Counted from the first letter of the stretch, positions 1 to 6,578 are shown. The stretch is DNA of 9,334 bases from Nitratifractor sp. (GCA_024762845.1 JANTGQ010000039.1:1-9334); one strand, 5' to 3'. Notes: generated from the sequence alone by a model not told the origin. Translations and numbers: made by a program.

Positions 1-1677
1 CGTGGTGAGTTGCATACAATTGGTGCTACAACACTAAAAGAGTATAGAAAATATATCGAAAAAGATGCAGCACTGCAAAGACGTTTCCAGCCTGTAAAAG
101 TTGATGAGCCAAGTATCGATGAAGCGCTGCAAATTATGCGTGGTATCAAAGAGCGCCTTGAAGCACACCATAATGTACAGATTTTAGATAGCGCGTTAAT
201 TGCAGCCGTAAAGCTTTCGAACCGTTATATTACCGATAGATTCTTGCCGGATAAAGCGATTGACCTAATCGATGAAGCTGCAGCAGAGTTGAAGATGCAG
301 ATAGAGAGTGAACCGTTTGAACTTGCAAAGGTAAAACGCGATATCCAGAAATTGGTTGTTGAAAAAGAGGCTCTTAAGATGGAGCTAACTGCTAAAAACG
401 AAGAGAAAATTAAAGAGATAGATAAAGAGTTAGCCAACCTCGAAGAGAAACAAAGAGAGCTCGAAGCGCAATTTAACAATGAAAAATCGATCTTTGAGCA
501 AATTGCACAAATTAAACAAGAGATCGAAGAGAAAAAACGCGAAGCCGAAATGGCAAAACGAGAGGGTAACTACTCTAAAGCTGCAGAGATAGAGTATGGC
601 GAAATCCCTACGCTCAACAGTAAGTTAGATGAGCTTAACGAGACATGGAGCAGAATGCAAGAGGCTGGAACACTCTTGCGAAACGCGGTTGACGAAGAGA
701 TGATTGCAACAATTGTAAGCAGATGGACATCGATTCCGGTAAATAAAATGTTGCAAACTGAAAGAGAAAAAATATTAAATATCGACAAATACCTAAAAGA
801 TGAGGTTGTAGGTCAAGATGCAGCTATCGAAGCCGTATCGAAAGCGATTAAAAGAAACAAAGCTGGTCTTTCAGACAGTAACAGACCAATTGGTAGCTTC
901 TTGTTCCTTGGACCTACCGGTGTTGGTAAAACACAAACTGCCAAAGCGCTGGCGAAGTTTTTATTTGATACAGAGAAGTCGCTTATTCGTATCGATATGA
1001 CTGAGTATATGGAGAAACACTCAGTAAGCCGTTTAGTAGGTGCAGCACCAGGATATGTAGGATATGAAGAGGGTGGTCAATTAACAGAGGCTGTAAGAAG
1101 AAAACCATACAGTGTAATTCTCTTTGACGAGGTAGAAAAAGCGCACCCAGATGTATTTAACATACTCTTGCAGGTGCTTGATGATGGTCGCTTAACAGAT
1201 AACAAAGGTGTAACCGTAGATTTTAAAAATACGATTATTATTTTGACATCGAACATAGCGTCTGATAAAATTATGGAGTTCCAAGACCCAATAGATAGAG
1301 AAAAAGCGGTAAAAGATGAGTTGAAAAACTACTTTAAACCAGAGTTTATCAATAGACTCGATGATTTGATTATCTTTAACCCGCTTGGAAAAGAGCAAAT
1401 TAAAGAGATTGTAACAATTATGTTACGCGGTATCGAAGCAAAACTTGCACAAAAAGATATCGAAATCACTTTAACAGATGCTGCAAAAGAGGTAATTGCC
1501 GAAGCAGGGTTTGATCCGGTATTTGGTGCAAGACCGCTAAAAAGAGCGATACAAGAGCTTATCGAAGACCAATTGGCAGTAATGATACTAGAAGACAAAC
1601 TCCACGAAGGCGATAGTGTAGAGTTTGATGCCCAAAATGGTCAACTAGTTGCCAATGTGGTAAAAGGAGTAGAGTAA
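1..1677 (+). CDS. clpB: ATP-dependent chaperone ClpB (5'-truncated by window edge)
   Basis: ClpB is the cytoplasmic Hsp100 disaggregase that threads aggregated protein through a hexameric ring together with DnaK/DnaJ. The frame is open from base 1 (RGELHTIGATTL, a conserved stretch in the first ATPase domain) to TAA at 1675-1677, giving 558 codons. About 300 N-terminal residues, including the N-domain and the Walker A/B of the first ATPase, lie outside the window, so the TTG at 10 is not the true start. Seen here: the end of ATPase domain 1, a charged coiled-coil middle domain (about 300-700, which separates ClpB from ClpA/ClpX), then ATPase domain 2 with Walker A GPTGVGKT (910-933), the pore loop GYVGYEEGG, Walker B VILFDEVEK (about 1114-1140), the arginine-finger region FINRLDD and sensor-2 GARPLKRA (from 1525). 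All key residues in the visible part are intact. A hairpin overlaps the stop codon. Confidence 0.97.
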   Translation, partial: RGELHTIGATTLKEYRKYIEKDAALQRRFQPVKVDEPSIDEALQIMRGIKERLEAHHNVQILDSALIAAVKLSNRYITDRFLPDKAIDLIDEAAAELKMQIESEPFELAKVKRDIQKLVVEKEALKMELTAKNEEKIKEIDKELANLEEKQRELEAQFNNEKSIFEQIAQIKQEIEEKKREAEMAKREGNYSKAAEIEYGEIPTLNSKLDELNETWSRMQEAGTLLRNAVDEEMIATIVSRWTSIPVNKMLQTEREKILNIDKYLKDEVVGQDAAIEAVSKAIKRNKAGLSDSNRPIGSFLFLGPTGVGKTQTAKALAKFLFDTEKSLIRIDMTEYMEKHSVSRLVGAAPGYVGYEEGGQLTEAVRRKPYSVILFDEVEKAHPDVFNILLQVLDDGRLTDNKGVTVDFKNTIIILTSNIASDKIMEFQDPIDREKAVKDELKNYFKPEFINRLDDLIIFNPLGKEQIKEIVTIMLRGIEAKLAQKDIEITLTDAAKEVIAEAGFDPVFGARPLKRAIQELIEDQLAVMILEDKLHEGDSVEFDAQNGQLVANVVKGVE

Positions 1678-1692
1678 TTTACTCTACCTTTT
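1663..1692 (+). terminator. Probable terminator hairpin overlapping the clpB stop codon
   Basis: A perfect 8-bp stem GTAGAGTA (1669-1676) / TACTCTAC (1680-1687) closes a 3-base loop. Allowing one bulged A at 1668, the stem extends outward through GG/CT and AAA/TTT to a short T run at 1689-1692. The stem includes the last codons and the TAA of clpB. The T tract is short and the stem is AT-rich, so efficiency is uncertain, but the position between clpB and nadK fits termination. Confidence 0.5.
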
Positions 1693-1728
1693 GCCCAAAC
1701 TCTATTAAAACCAAAAACAAAGCCACAA

Positions 1729-1734
1729 TATGAT
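1729..1734 (+). promoter_or_regulatory. Candidate -10 box (TATGAT) for nadK-recN
   Basis: TATGAT lies 34 bases before the nadK GTG, after the clpB hairpin. No good -35 hexamer is present at the usual distance, which is common for the housekeeping sigma factor of Campylobacterota (established knowledge). The stretch ACCCTT (1735-1740) is complementary to AAGGGT (1751-1756) beside the ribosome-binding site. If transcription starts near 1741, that pair would not form in the RNA. Confidence 0.35.
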
Positions 1735-1767
1735 ACCCTTAGTTTAAAAAAAGGGTAGGTTGCGTTT

Positions 1768-2640
1768 GTGAATAGAGATAGTAGTAACTACACAGTTGCA
1801 GGATTTATTTTAAAGCCTGACTCTCCTGAAATTAAAGAACTTTTCAATAGTATAAAAAAGCAGTTTGAAGCATTTGGTTTAACTGTTTTATTATCTTCTA
1901 AGTCTGCAAAAATGATAGGCGAAGATGGAGTCGATTTTGATACCCTTTGTAAACAAAGTGACTTTTTAGTCTCTCTTGGTGGAGATGGAACCTTGCTCTC
2001 GCTTGTTAGAAGAAGCTATAAGTACAATAAGCCGGTTGCCGGAATAAATGCCGGAAATTTAGGGTTTTTGGCAGATGTTAGAGTAGAAGAGGTAGAGAAC
2101 TTTTTACGGCAGCTCAAAAATGGCGAGTGTCGTATAGATGAGCGGATGATGATTTGTGCCATTTTGGAGAGCGCAACCGAAAGCAGCAAAAGCCGTGAAT
2201 TTTTTGCTTTTAACGATGTTGTTGTTACTCGTGATGCCGTCTCTAAAATGGCAACTGTAGAAGCATATGTAGAAGATGAAATTTTTAATGTCTACCGTGG
2301 AGATGGGCTTATAATCTCTACACCAACAGGCTCAACTGCGTATAATTTGGCTGCAAATGGTCCTGTTGTTTACCCACTTACCCAGGCTTTTGTTGTAAAC
2401 CCTATCTGCCCGCACTCGCTAACGCAGCGTCCACTAGTAATGCCAGCTGATTTTACTATTAAGATTAAAACACCGCAGAAAAGATTACAGATTGTAGTAG
2501 ATGGGCAGGATAATTATGCCTTGCATAATGGAGACACGCTTTTAATAAGAGGTGCAAAACGTGCAGCAAAGCTACTGCATAGAAAAGAGAGAAATTACTT
2601 TGGCGTTCTTAGAGATAAACTATTATGGGGTGAGAGTTAA
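1768..2640 (+). CDS. nadK: NAD(+) kinase
   Basis: This enzyme phosphorylates NAD to NADP and is the sole de novo source of NADP(H). The 290-residue protein has the family hallmarks: GGDGT at residues 71-75 (Asp73 is the catalytic/ATP-site aspartate), the N-D pair in FNDVVV (149-150), GDGLIISTPTGSTAYN (178-193) and the C-terminal PICPHSLTQRP segment (212-222) that builds the NAD site. Length matches bacterial NAD kinases. The start is GTG, chosen because the purine-rich AGGGTAGG (about 1752-1759) sits 8-9 bases upstream and no ATG is close. The stop TAA shares its last A with the recN ATG, so the two genes are probably co-transcribed and translationally coupled. In Campylobacter this gene (ppnK) is also next to recN, from memory. 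Confidence 0.96.
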   Translation: MNRDSSNYTVAGFILKPDSPEIKELFNSIKKQFEAFGLTVLLSSKSAKMIGEDGVDFDTLCKQSDFLVSLGGDGTLLSLVRRSYKYNKPVAGINAGNLGFLADVRVEEVENFLRQLKNGECRIDERMMICAILESATESSKSREFFAFNDVVVTRDAVSKMATVEAYVEDEIFNVYRGDGLIISTPTGSTAYNLAANGPVVYPLTQAFVVNPICPHSLTQRPLVMPADFTIKIKTPQKRLQIVVDGQDNYALHNGDTLLIRGAKRAAKLLHRKERNYFGVLRDKLLWGES

Positions 2641-4160
2641 TGATTGAGCGACTATTTGTAAAAGAGCTTTTAGGGTTTAAAAGTATAGATATAGAGTTTG
2701 GGGATGGTTTAATAGTTATTACAGGTCCAAGTGGGGCGGGGAAGTCTGTACTTATTAACTCCCTCTTGGCAAATTTTGGGCTTGCCAACCAGGAAGCAAA
2801 ACTTTGCGAAGTAGAACTGCAAAAACCAAAAGAGCTTTCGAGTGAGTTGTATGAGTTAGAAGATGAGGTGGTAGTAAAAGCGCTTAAAAAAGATAGAGTT
2901 CGCTATTTTCTTGATGGGCAGAATATCTCGAAAAAGAGTCTTAAAGAGCTCTTTTCTGACTATGTTTCCTATATTAGCGTGCGCGATAAAAGCGGCTTTG
3001 AGAGCGAGACTCTTATTTTAATTGTAGATAACTTTATAACAAAAAAAGAGAAGAGCTTTGCAAAACTGCTGCAGGAGTATAAGAGTAGATATGCTCTTTA
3101 TGTTCAAAAGAGTACTCAATTAGCCGAAATTGAGAGAAGAGTAAAAGAGTCCAGCCAAAGGGTAGAGTTTTTACAGTTTGAGATAGATAAAATATCCAAA
3201 ATCGACCCAAAAGAGGGGGAGTACGAAGAGCTTTTGGTGGTAAAAAAGCAACTCTCCAAGATTGATAAAATTAACGAAGTAGCAAACAGAGCAGAAGAGA
3301 TTTTTAGTTTCGAAGATAGTGTTTATGAACTCTTTGAGATGTTAGAGAAAGATGCTAGCTACTTTAGCGATGCAATGAATCAGCTGCGAAGTGACTTTGA
3401 CGATATATCAACACTTAGCAGCGACTTGGCAGATATAGATATAGAGGAGTTGCTTGGCAGACTAGAGCAGCTTTCATCACTTATTAAACGTTTTGGCTCT
3501 ATTGAAGAGGCTCTAAAGTACCTGCAAGAGTGCAAAGAGGAGCTAGCAAGTTTTGAGACAATAGAAGAGGATGTAACAGCCCTAACGGCTGAGATAAAAG
3601 CACTCAGCTCAGAGTTAGAGCAGCAATCTAACACCATCTCCGGAAAAAGAAAAAAAGCTGCCAAAGCGATAGAAGAGGAGCTGGCAAAGTATCTAAAAGA
3701 GTTAAAGCTCCCTGCTGCCAAACTGCACTTTAGAGATACCGCACTTTATGAGCTGGGACGAGATGAGCTATCGATTACACTTGGCGAGACAAAGGTAGAG
3801 AGCCTAAGTGGCGGAGAGTTTAACCGTGTACGCTTAGCACTAATGACTGTCTCTGCAGGGGGTGTCGATTCGAGTGGTGTAATAGTTCTTGACGAGATCG
3901 ATGCAAATGTAAGTGGGGATGAGTCGATAGCAATTGCGAATATGATAAGCAATCTTGCTAAATCGTACCAAATTTTTGCGATATCGCATCAGCCACATTT
4001 AAGTAGTCGGGCCAAGCAGCATATTATGGTTAGTAAAGATAAGAGCGGAAGCTATGTTCGCGCTCTTGAAGGAGAAGAGCGGGTTAAAGAGATTGCCCGT
4101 ATTGTTGGGGGAGAGAATTTTAACAGAGAGGCTTTGGAGTTTGCTAAGGGGTTGTTTTAG
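2640..4160 (+). CDS. recN: DNA repair protein RecN (SMC-like ATPase)
   Basis: RecN is an SMC/Rad50-like ATPase acting at double-strand breaks with RecA. The 506-residue protein begins with a short strand and Walker A GPSGAGKS (29-36), has a long central charged region of heptad-like coiled coil (about 140-345), then the ABC signature LSGGE (389-393), Walker B IVLDEID (Asp418, Glu419), a D-loop-like VSGDES and the switch His450 in ISHQPHLSS. It is shorter than the Escherichia coli protein (about 550) but, as I recall, typical of the Campylobacterota, where the coiled coil is reduced. The ATG overlaps the nadK stop by one base, with GGGGTGAG just upstream serving as ribosome-binding site. No clear terminator follows; the accessory stretch begins directly after the stop. 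Confidence 0.95.
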   Translation: MIERLFVKELLGFKSIDIEFGDGLIVITGPSGAGKSVLINSLLANFGLANQEAKLCEVELQKPKELSSELYELEDEVVVKALKKDRVRYFLDGQNISKKSLKELFSDYVSYISVRDKSGFESETLILIVDNFITKKEKSFAKLLQEYKSRYALYVQKSTQLAEIERRVKESSQRVEFLQFEIDKISKIDPKEGEYEELLVVKKQLSKIDKINEVANRAEEIFSFEDSVYELFEMLEKDASYFSDAMNQLRSDFDDISTLSSDLADIDIEELLGRLEQLSSLIKRFGSIEEALKYLQECKEELASFETIEEDVTALTAEIKALSSELEQQSNTISGKRKKAAKAIEEELAKYLKELKLPAAKLHFRDTALYELGRDELSITLGETKVESLSGGEFNRVRLALMTVSAGGVDSSGVIVLDEIDANVSGDESIAIANMISNLAKSYQIFAISHQPHLSSRAKQHIMVSKDKSGSYVRALEGEERVKEIARIVGGENFNREALEFAKGLF

Positions 4161-4197
4161 GAAAGCGGATGTTTTTTTATTGTGAAAGGATTTTGAT

Positions 4198-4284
4198 ATG
4201 GTTTCGGACGAGTATTATTTGGCAGTCAATATTTTCTTTAAAGTTAATGAAAAAAGATATATGATAAAAAAAAGAAGATGGTAA
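4198..4284 (+). pseudogene. 5' fragment of the frame-split HEPN-like gene (28 codons)
   Basis: An ATG at 4198 has a good ribosome-binding site (AAAGGA, 4185-4190, 7 bases upstream). Its frame encodes 28 residues before TAA at 4282-4284. At a run of eight A's (4266-4273) the downstream gene is in the next frame, and that frame is open from 4268 right after an in-frame stop at 4265-4267. If one A is removed, the two join into a continuous 226-residue protein across KKEDGNNEIDI. I infer that this is the true start region of the following gene. The split may be a mutation, a sequencing error in a homopolymer, or a slippage site. Confidence 0.55.
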
Positions 4285-4300
4285 CAATGAAATAGATATA

Positions 4301-4879
4301 TTGTCATTAGAAGGTAAAAAAACAATATTTAAGCTAGAAGTAAAAGAATGGTTGTTTCATTCTATTTACAAATTACTAGAAGAAGATTATGAAGATTTTG
4401 AAGAAAAAGGCTATGAACATCCACCTTTTAGAAATTCTATTTTTATCTTATTTGGAATATTTGCATATATTGATAAAATGGAATTATATAGAGGTAATGG
4501 TAAGAAATCATCTAATAATAGATTAGTGGGTGGAGTTAAAAGAATTTTTACAAATCTTGCGAACAAGGAAGAGAACGAAATTAGAGATATACTAAGAAAA
4601 TCTAGACACAATCTTATGCATCAAGCTATAATTGGTGATAATATATTAGTTAATTTAGGATTTGGAGATGTTGGATTTGATGAAGCTATTGATATAGTAA
4701 ATAAGGATGGAAAACAAGAAATAAGGATACATCCTATAAAGGCTTATGATACTATTATTAAAGATTTTGAGGAGTATTTGAATAATATCGATAGCGATGA
4801 TGATTTAAAAGATAAGTTTGAAATCTTTTTTGATAAAGTTTATAAATATGAAATAGATATTATAAAATCAGATAGTTGA
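4301..4879 (+). CDS. Hypothetical protein with R-x4-H motif, possible HEPN-type domain
   Basis: I do not recognise a named family. As it stands the frame can only start at TTG 4301, which has no ribosome-binding site. The same frame is open back to 4268, and a well-placed start lies in another frame at 4198, so the intact gene was probably 226 residues. The product is mostly helical and acidic, with a hydrophobic helix around residues 46-62 and RHNLMH at 102-107 (Arg codon 4604-4606, His codon 4619-4621). R-x4-H with a polar residue after the Arg is the active-site motif of HEPN ribonucleases, common in toxins and abortive-infection proteins; this link is inference from one motif. Base composition is far more AT-rich than the flanking genes (about 24% G+C over 4441-4560, counted by hand, against about 42% over 3541-3600), consistent with transfer. 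No antitoxin-like partner gene is visible. Confidence 0.6.
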   Translation: MSLEGKKTIFKLEVKEWLFHSIYKLLEEDYEDFEEKGYEHPPFRNSIFILFGIFAYIDKMELYRGNGKKSSNNRLVGGVKRIFTNLANKEENEIRDILRKSRHNLMHQAIIGDNILVNLGFGDVGFDEAIDIVNKDGKQEIRIHPIKAYDTIIKDFEEYLNNIDSDDDLKDKFEIFFDKVYKYEIDIIKSDS

Positions 4880-4914
4880 AACTTTTCTCTAGTTGTATGG
4901 AGGTATCCATCTTC

Positions 4915-4941
4915 TTGACATATTTGTATTTGTAATATATT
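4915..4941 (+). promoter_or_regulatory. Weak candidate promoter upstream of the palindromic element
   Basis: A perfect TTGACA (4915-4920) is followed after 15 bases by TATATT (4936-4941) in very AT-rich DNA. If active it would transcribe the palindrome at 5042-5179. Spacing is short and such matches arise by chance in AT-rich sequence. Confidence 0.2.
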
Positions 4942-5004
4942 GCACATATTTAGGTTGTATCTTAAAAAAGTAAAAATGTTTATTGGTATATATTGTGCTT
5001 GTAC

Positions 5005-5031
5005 CTTCATTTTTTTTAGAAAAAAACGAAG
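5005..5031 (+). repeat. AT-rich hairpin (T8/A7 stem)
   Basis: CTTC (5005-5008), a mismatch, then a run of T's pairs with a run of A's and GAAG (5028-5031) around a 3-base loop. It could serve as a weak terminator-like structure on either strand, but the stem has few G-C pairs. It ends 10 bases before the larger palindrome and could be part of the same element. Confidence 0.4.
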
Positions 5032-5041
5032 CAAAAAAAGC

Positions 5042-5179
5042 GGTGCAAAAGTTGAGATTTTAGGGATAGTCTTGGTGCTATTTCTAAAAATAGAAAACTC
5101 GGGCTTTGCCCTCAGACAGATCTATTTTTTTAACGAAATAGCACCAAGACTATCTGTTTCCTAAAATCTCAAATGCACC
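5042..5179. repeat. 138-bp nested palindromic element (MITE-like or structured RNA)
   Basis: Three matching inverted blocks are seen: GGTGCA (5042-5047) with TGCACC (5174-5179); 12 bases 5053-5064 with 5160-5171; and a perfect 20-base block 5065-5084 with 5135-5154. The arms differ only by short bulges (5048-5052 against 5172-5173, and an extra TGTTT at 5155-5159). Inside, AAAAATAG (5086-5093) pairs with CTATTTTT (5122-5129), and GGGC-TTT-GCCC (5101-5111) forms the tip. The element could fold almost end to end as one long hairpin in RNA or as a cruciform in DNA. It has no coding sequence. A miniature inverted-repeat element or an intergenic palindromic repeat family is likeliest; a structured small RNA is possible. 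No clear target-site duplication is seen. Confidence 0.75.
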
Positions 5180-5205
5180 AAATAGAACAAGGATTTTGTT
5201 TATAG

Positions 5206-5235
5206 AGAGATTCTTCACTTTGTTTAGAATGACGG
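5206..5235 (-). repeat. Short dispersed-repeat-like motif (CATTCT...AGAATC type)
   Basis: On the minus strand this reads GTCATTCT, then a purine-rich centre AAACAAAGTGA, then AGAATCTCT, with ATTCT and AGAAT forming a small stem. From memory, very similar strings (CATTCTGA-x-CGAAG-x-GAAGAATC) recur as intergenic repeats in many unrelated bacterial genomes. Only one copy is in this window, so repetition cannot be shown here. Confidence 0.4.
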
Positions 5236-5271
5236 ATTTGAGTCGCTTTGTATGCAAGATGTGAGGTTACG

Positions 5272-5303
5272 GCATTGGCACGGGTTCTTTCGTGTCCATT
5301 GCT
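5272..5303 (-). repeat. Imperfect hairpin downstream of the phosphatase gene
   Basis: GCATTGGCACG pairs with CGTGTCCATTGC, with one mismatch and one bulged T, around a short loop. It lies 8 bases past the stop of the minus-strand phosphatase gene and could shape its transcript end, but no T run follows on that strand, so it is not a standard intrinsic terminator. It may also be part of the repeat-rich stretch 5005-5303. Confidence 0.35.
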
Positions 5304-5311
5304 TGTGTTTG

Positions 5312-5890
5312 TTAGGCTAAAAGCTTGGTTTCTATACCCTCTTTTAAAATTATAATTTCGTTGTTTTTTTGTTTAAGTGCCATTGTCTCTTGGGTGTTTA
5401 GACCTAAATATGCACCTCTTATAGTGCGTCCTATCATTTCATGTGATACAGCTAGAATTGTATGGTCTTCAGGAAGAGTGTTTAGCCATCTTTTTGCTCG
5501 TTTACTAAGTAAAGAGTAGCTTTCTCCGCCTGGAATGACATAGTTCCATTTGTCATTGATACGATTGTTCCATTCATCTGGTCTTTGAGTTTTAACTTCG
5601 GAAGATGTAAGACCAGACCACTCTCCATATGAGCACTCTTTAAGTAAAGGGTCTACTATAATTTCGTAGTTGCCTGCTAATGAACTAGAGATAATTTTTG
5701 CAGTATCGTGTGCTCTACCAAGAGAGCTGGAGAAAAATAGAAATTCTGAATCGTTTATTAGCTTGGCAATAACTTTTGCAACACTCTTTGCCTGTTGTTT
5801 ACCTAGTTCTGTTAAAGGCGAGTTTTCCCAACCTTGTAGGCGGTTAATCTTGTTCCATTCTGTTTGGCCATGCCTAGCTAATATAATCAA
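5312..5890 (-). CDS. Histidine phosphatase family protein (phosphoglycerate mutase-like)
   Basis: The 192-residue protein belongs to the branch-1 histidine phosphatases, which pass through a phospho-histidine. Visible active-site residues are ARHGQTEWN (Arg6, the nucleophile His7), Arg59 in SSSLGRA, the acid Glu85 in LKECSYGEW, PGGES (120-124) and the second catalytic His150 in AVSHEMIGR. The set is complete, so it should be active. The substrate cannot be told: relatives include broad phosphatases, alpha-ribazole phosphatase (CobC) and cofactor-dependent phosphoglycerate mutases, and nearby genes do not decide it. The start is TTG at 5888-5890, chosen because AAAGGA lies 6 bases upstream and an in-frame stop follows 21 bases further up with no ATG between. 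The gene follows the effector-binding gene on the same strand after 67 bases, so the two are probably co-transcribed. Confidence 0.88.
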   Translation of the reverse strand: MIILARHGQTEWNKINRLQGWENSPLTELGKQQAKSVAKVIAKLINDSEFLFFSSSLGRAHDTAKIISSSLAGNYEIIVDPLLKECSYGEWSGLTSSEVKTQRPDEWNNRINDKWNYVIPGGESYSLLSKRAKRWLNTLPEDHTILAVSHEMIGRTIRGAYLGLNTQETMALKQKNNEIIILKEGIETKLLA

Positions 5891-5957
5891 GTTGATTCCT
5901 TTGTATAATGTTTAGCCCGAATTGGTATTTGAACGAGCGTTTTGTTACGTGTTCTAT

Positions 5958-6413
5958 TTATAAAATTGAAATGTATATGCTTATTTCGGTTTGATTTTTA
6001 TAATACTCAAAATCTGTTTTATATGCTCTTTTGTGCTCTGCGTTATCGTTAGTAAAATAGCTCCATATCTTACCCCAAGACTCTATTACAGCTTGTACGC
6101 GACCTTTGTCGTCAGGGGTTGATGCTTTACCATCAAAAACTAAATATTTTCCTTTTGGGATGGTAACTTTCTCTAAAGTATTGTTAGGCTTTTCAGTGCC
6201 CGCTAGTACAGTAAATTCATCATTGGCATCAGACTCGTAGTTGTAGTAAACTCCATAGACTCTTTCACCGCCTTCGTAATCGATAGTGATTTGGCTGTCA
6301 AACTTTTGCCATGTTTTTCCTATTTTAGCGGTTTCTGGATTCATCTCGTTGGCATTGGTTGTTCTTACCGATATTCCAAATACCTGTTTTTCATCTAGAA
6401 GTTCAATTTTCAT
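5958..6413 (-). CDS. GyrI-like / AraC-type effector-binding domain protein
   Basis: This is a stand-alone small-molecule-binding domain without a DNA-binding part, like the integron-associated Cass2 proteins and the ligand-binding half of Rob/BmrR-type regulators. Family landmarks over 151 residues: an opening strand (IELLDEKQVFGISVRT), IGKTWQKF (31-38), YGVYYNYESDANDEFTVLAG (53-72), IPKGKYLVF (85-93), the helix AVIESWGKIWSYF (108-120) and a closing acidic/aromatic segment FEYY...EISIYISI. Role and ligand are unknown; relatives bind drugs or hydrophobic cations. I chose the ATG at 6411-6413 because GGA lies 6 bases upstream. An in-frame ATG at 6441-6443 would add ten residues but has no ribosome-binding site and would lie only about 15 bases from the probable transcription start. 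It is probably the first gene of a two-gene unit with the phosphatase. Confidence 0.8.
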   Translation of the reverse strand: MKIELLDEKQVFGISVRTTNANEMNPETAKIGKTWQKFDSQITIDYEGGERVYGVYYNYESDANDEFTVLAGTEKPNNTLEKVTIPKGKYLVFDGKASTPDDKGRVQAVIESWGKIWSYFTNDNAEHKRAYKTDFEYYKNQTEISIYISIL

Positions 6414-6458
6414 AGTTTTTCCGTATTGTTGATTTTTTTCCATATAACTACGTATTCT

Positions 6459-6475
6459 AAGATTATTATAGTCTT
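6459..6475 (-). promoter_or_regulatory. -10 box TATAAT within an imperfect palindrome (promoter of the effector-binding gene)
   Basis: On the minus strand a perfect TATAAT occupies 6465-6470, about 52 bases before the chosen ATG. It sits inside the 17-bp near-palindrome AAGATTAT-T-ATAGTCTT (7 of 8 pairs match). A palindrome over a -10 box could be an operator, but AT-rich DNA gives such matches by chance. No good -35 is present. Confidence 0.45.
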
Positions 6476-6572
6476 AATAGCTTTATATTTTGTAATCAAA
6501 AAAAAATTAACTTTACACTCATACCTTATAGGGTTATTTATTACGGATATTTTAAGCATTTTCAAGTATTGT

Positions 6573-6578
6573 TACAAT
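6573..6578 (+). promoter_or_regulatory. Candidate -10 box (TACAAT) for the tatD-rlpA-hisB-kdsC run
   Basis: TACAAT lies 26 bases before the tatD ATG in the divergent intergenic region, placing transcription start about 6585, just before the GAGG ribosome-binding site (6594-6597). It has no clear -35. The downstream genes are too tightly packed for their own promoters, so this is the best place for one. Confidence 0.35.

Larger units (their letters stand above)
4880..5311. other. 432-bp gene-free, repeat-rich intergenic stretch
   Basis: No credible gene is seen here. The stretch separates a plus-strand gene from the 3' end of a minus-strand gene, so no promoter is required for the neighbours. 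It contains, in order, a weak promoter-like pair, an AT hairpin, the nested palindrome, a short repeat-like motif and an imperfect hairpin. The density of inverted repeats suggests a landing site for small mobile or repeat elements between recN and tatD. Confidence 0.6.

Noticed and set aside
1735..1756. ACCCTT/AAGGGT pair before nadK as a translation-blocking hairpin
   Set aside because: Only 6 bp with a 10-base loop, and the left arm would lie upstream of the likely transcription start.
3380..3952. Minus-strand frames opposite recN
   Set aside because: Serine-rich shadows of the coding strand within a clearly intact recN; no start signals.
4940..5164. 74-codon plus-strand frame in the intergenic stretch
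   Set aside because: It runs through both arms of the palindrome, has no ribosome-binding site and has a composition explained by the repeats.
5005..5303. Possible CRISPR array because of several repeats
   Set aside because: The repeats are inverted and different from each other; there are no regularly spaced direct repeats and no cas genes.
5904..5909. Perfect TATAAT on the plus strand
   Set aside because: No plus-strand gene lies downstream before 6605, and the bases overlap the leader of the minus-strand phosphatase gene; probably chance.
5915..5945. tRNA-like T-loop string (GTTCAAAT on the minus strand)
   Set aside because: The flanking bases do not pair as a T stem and no acceptor or anticodon arms are present.
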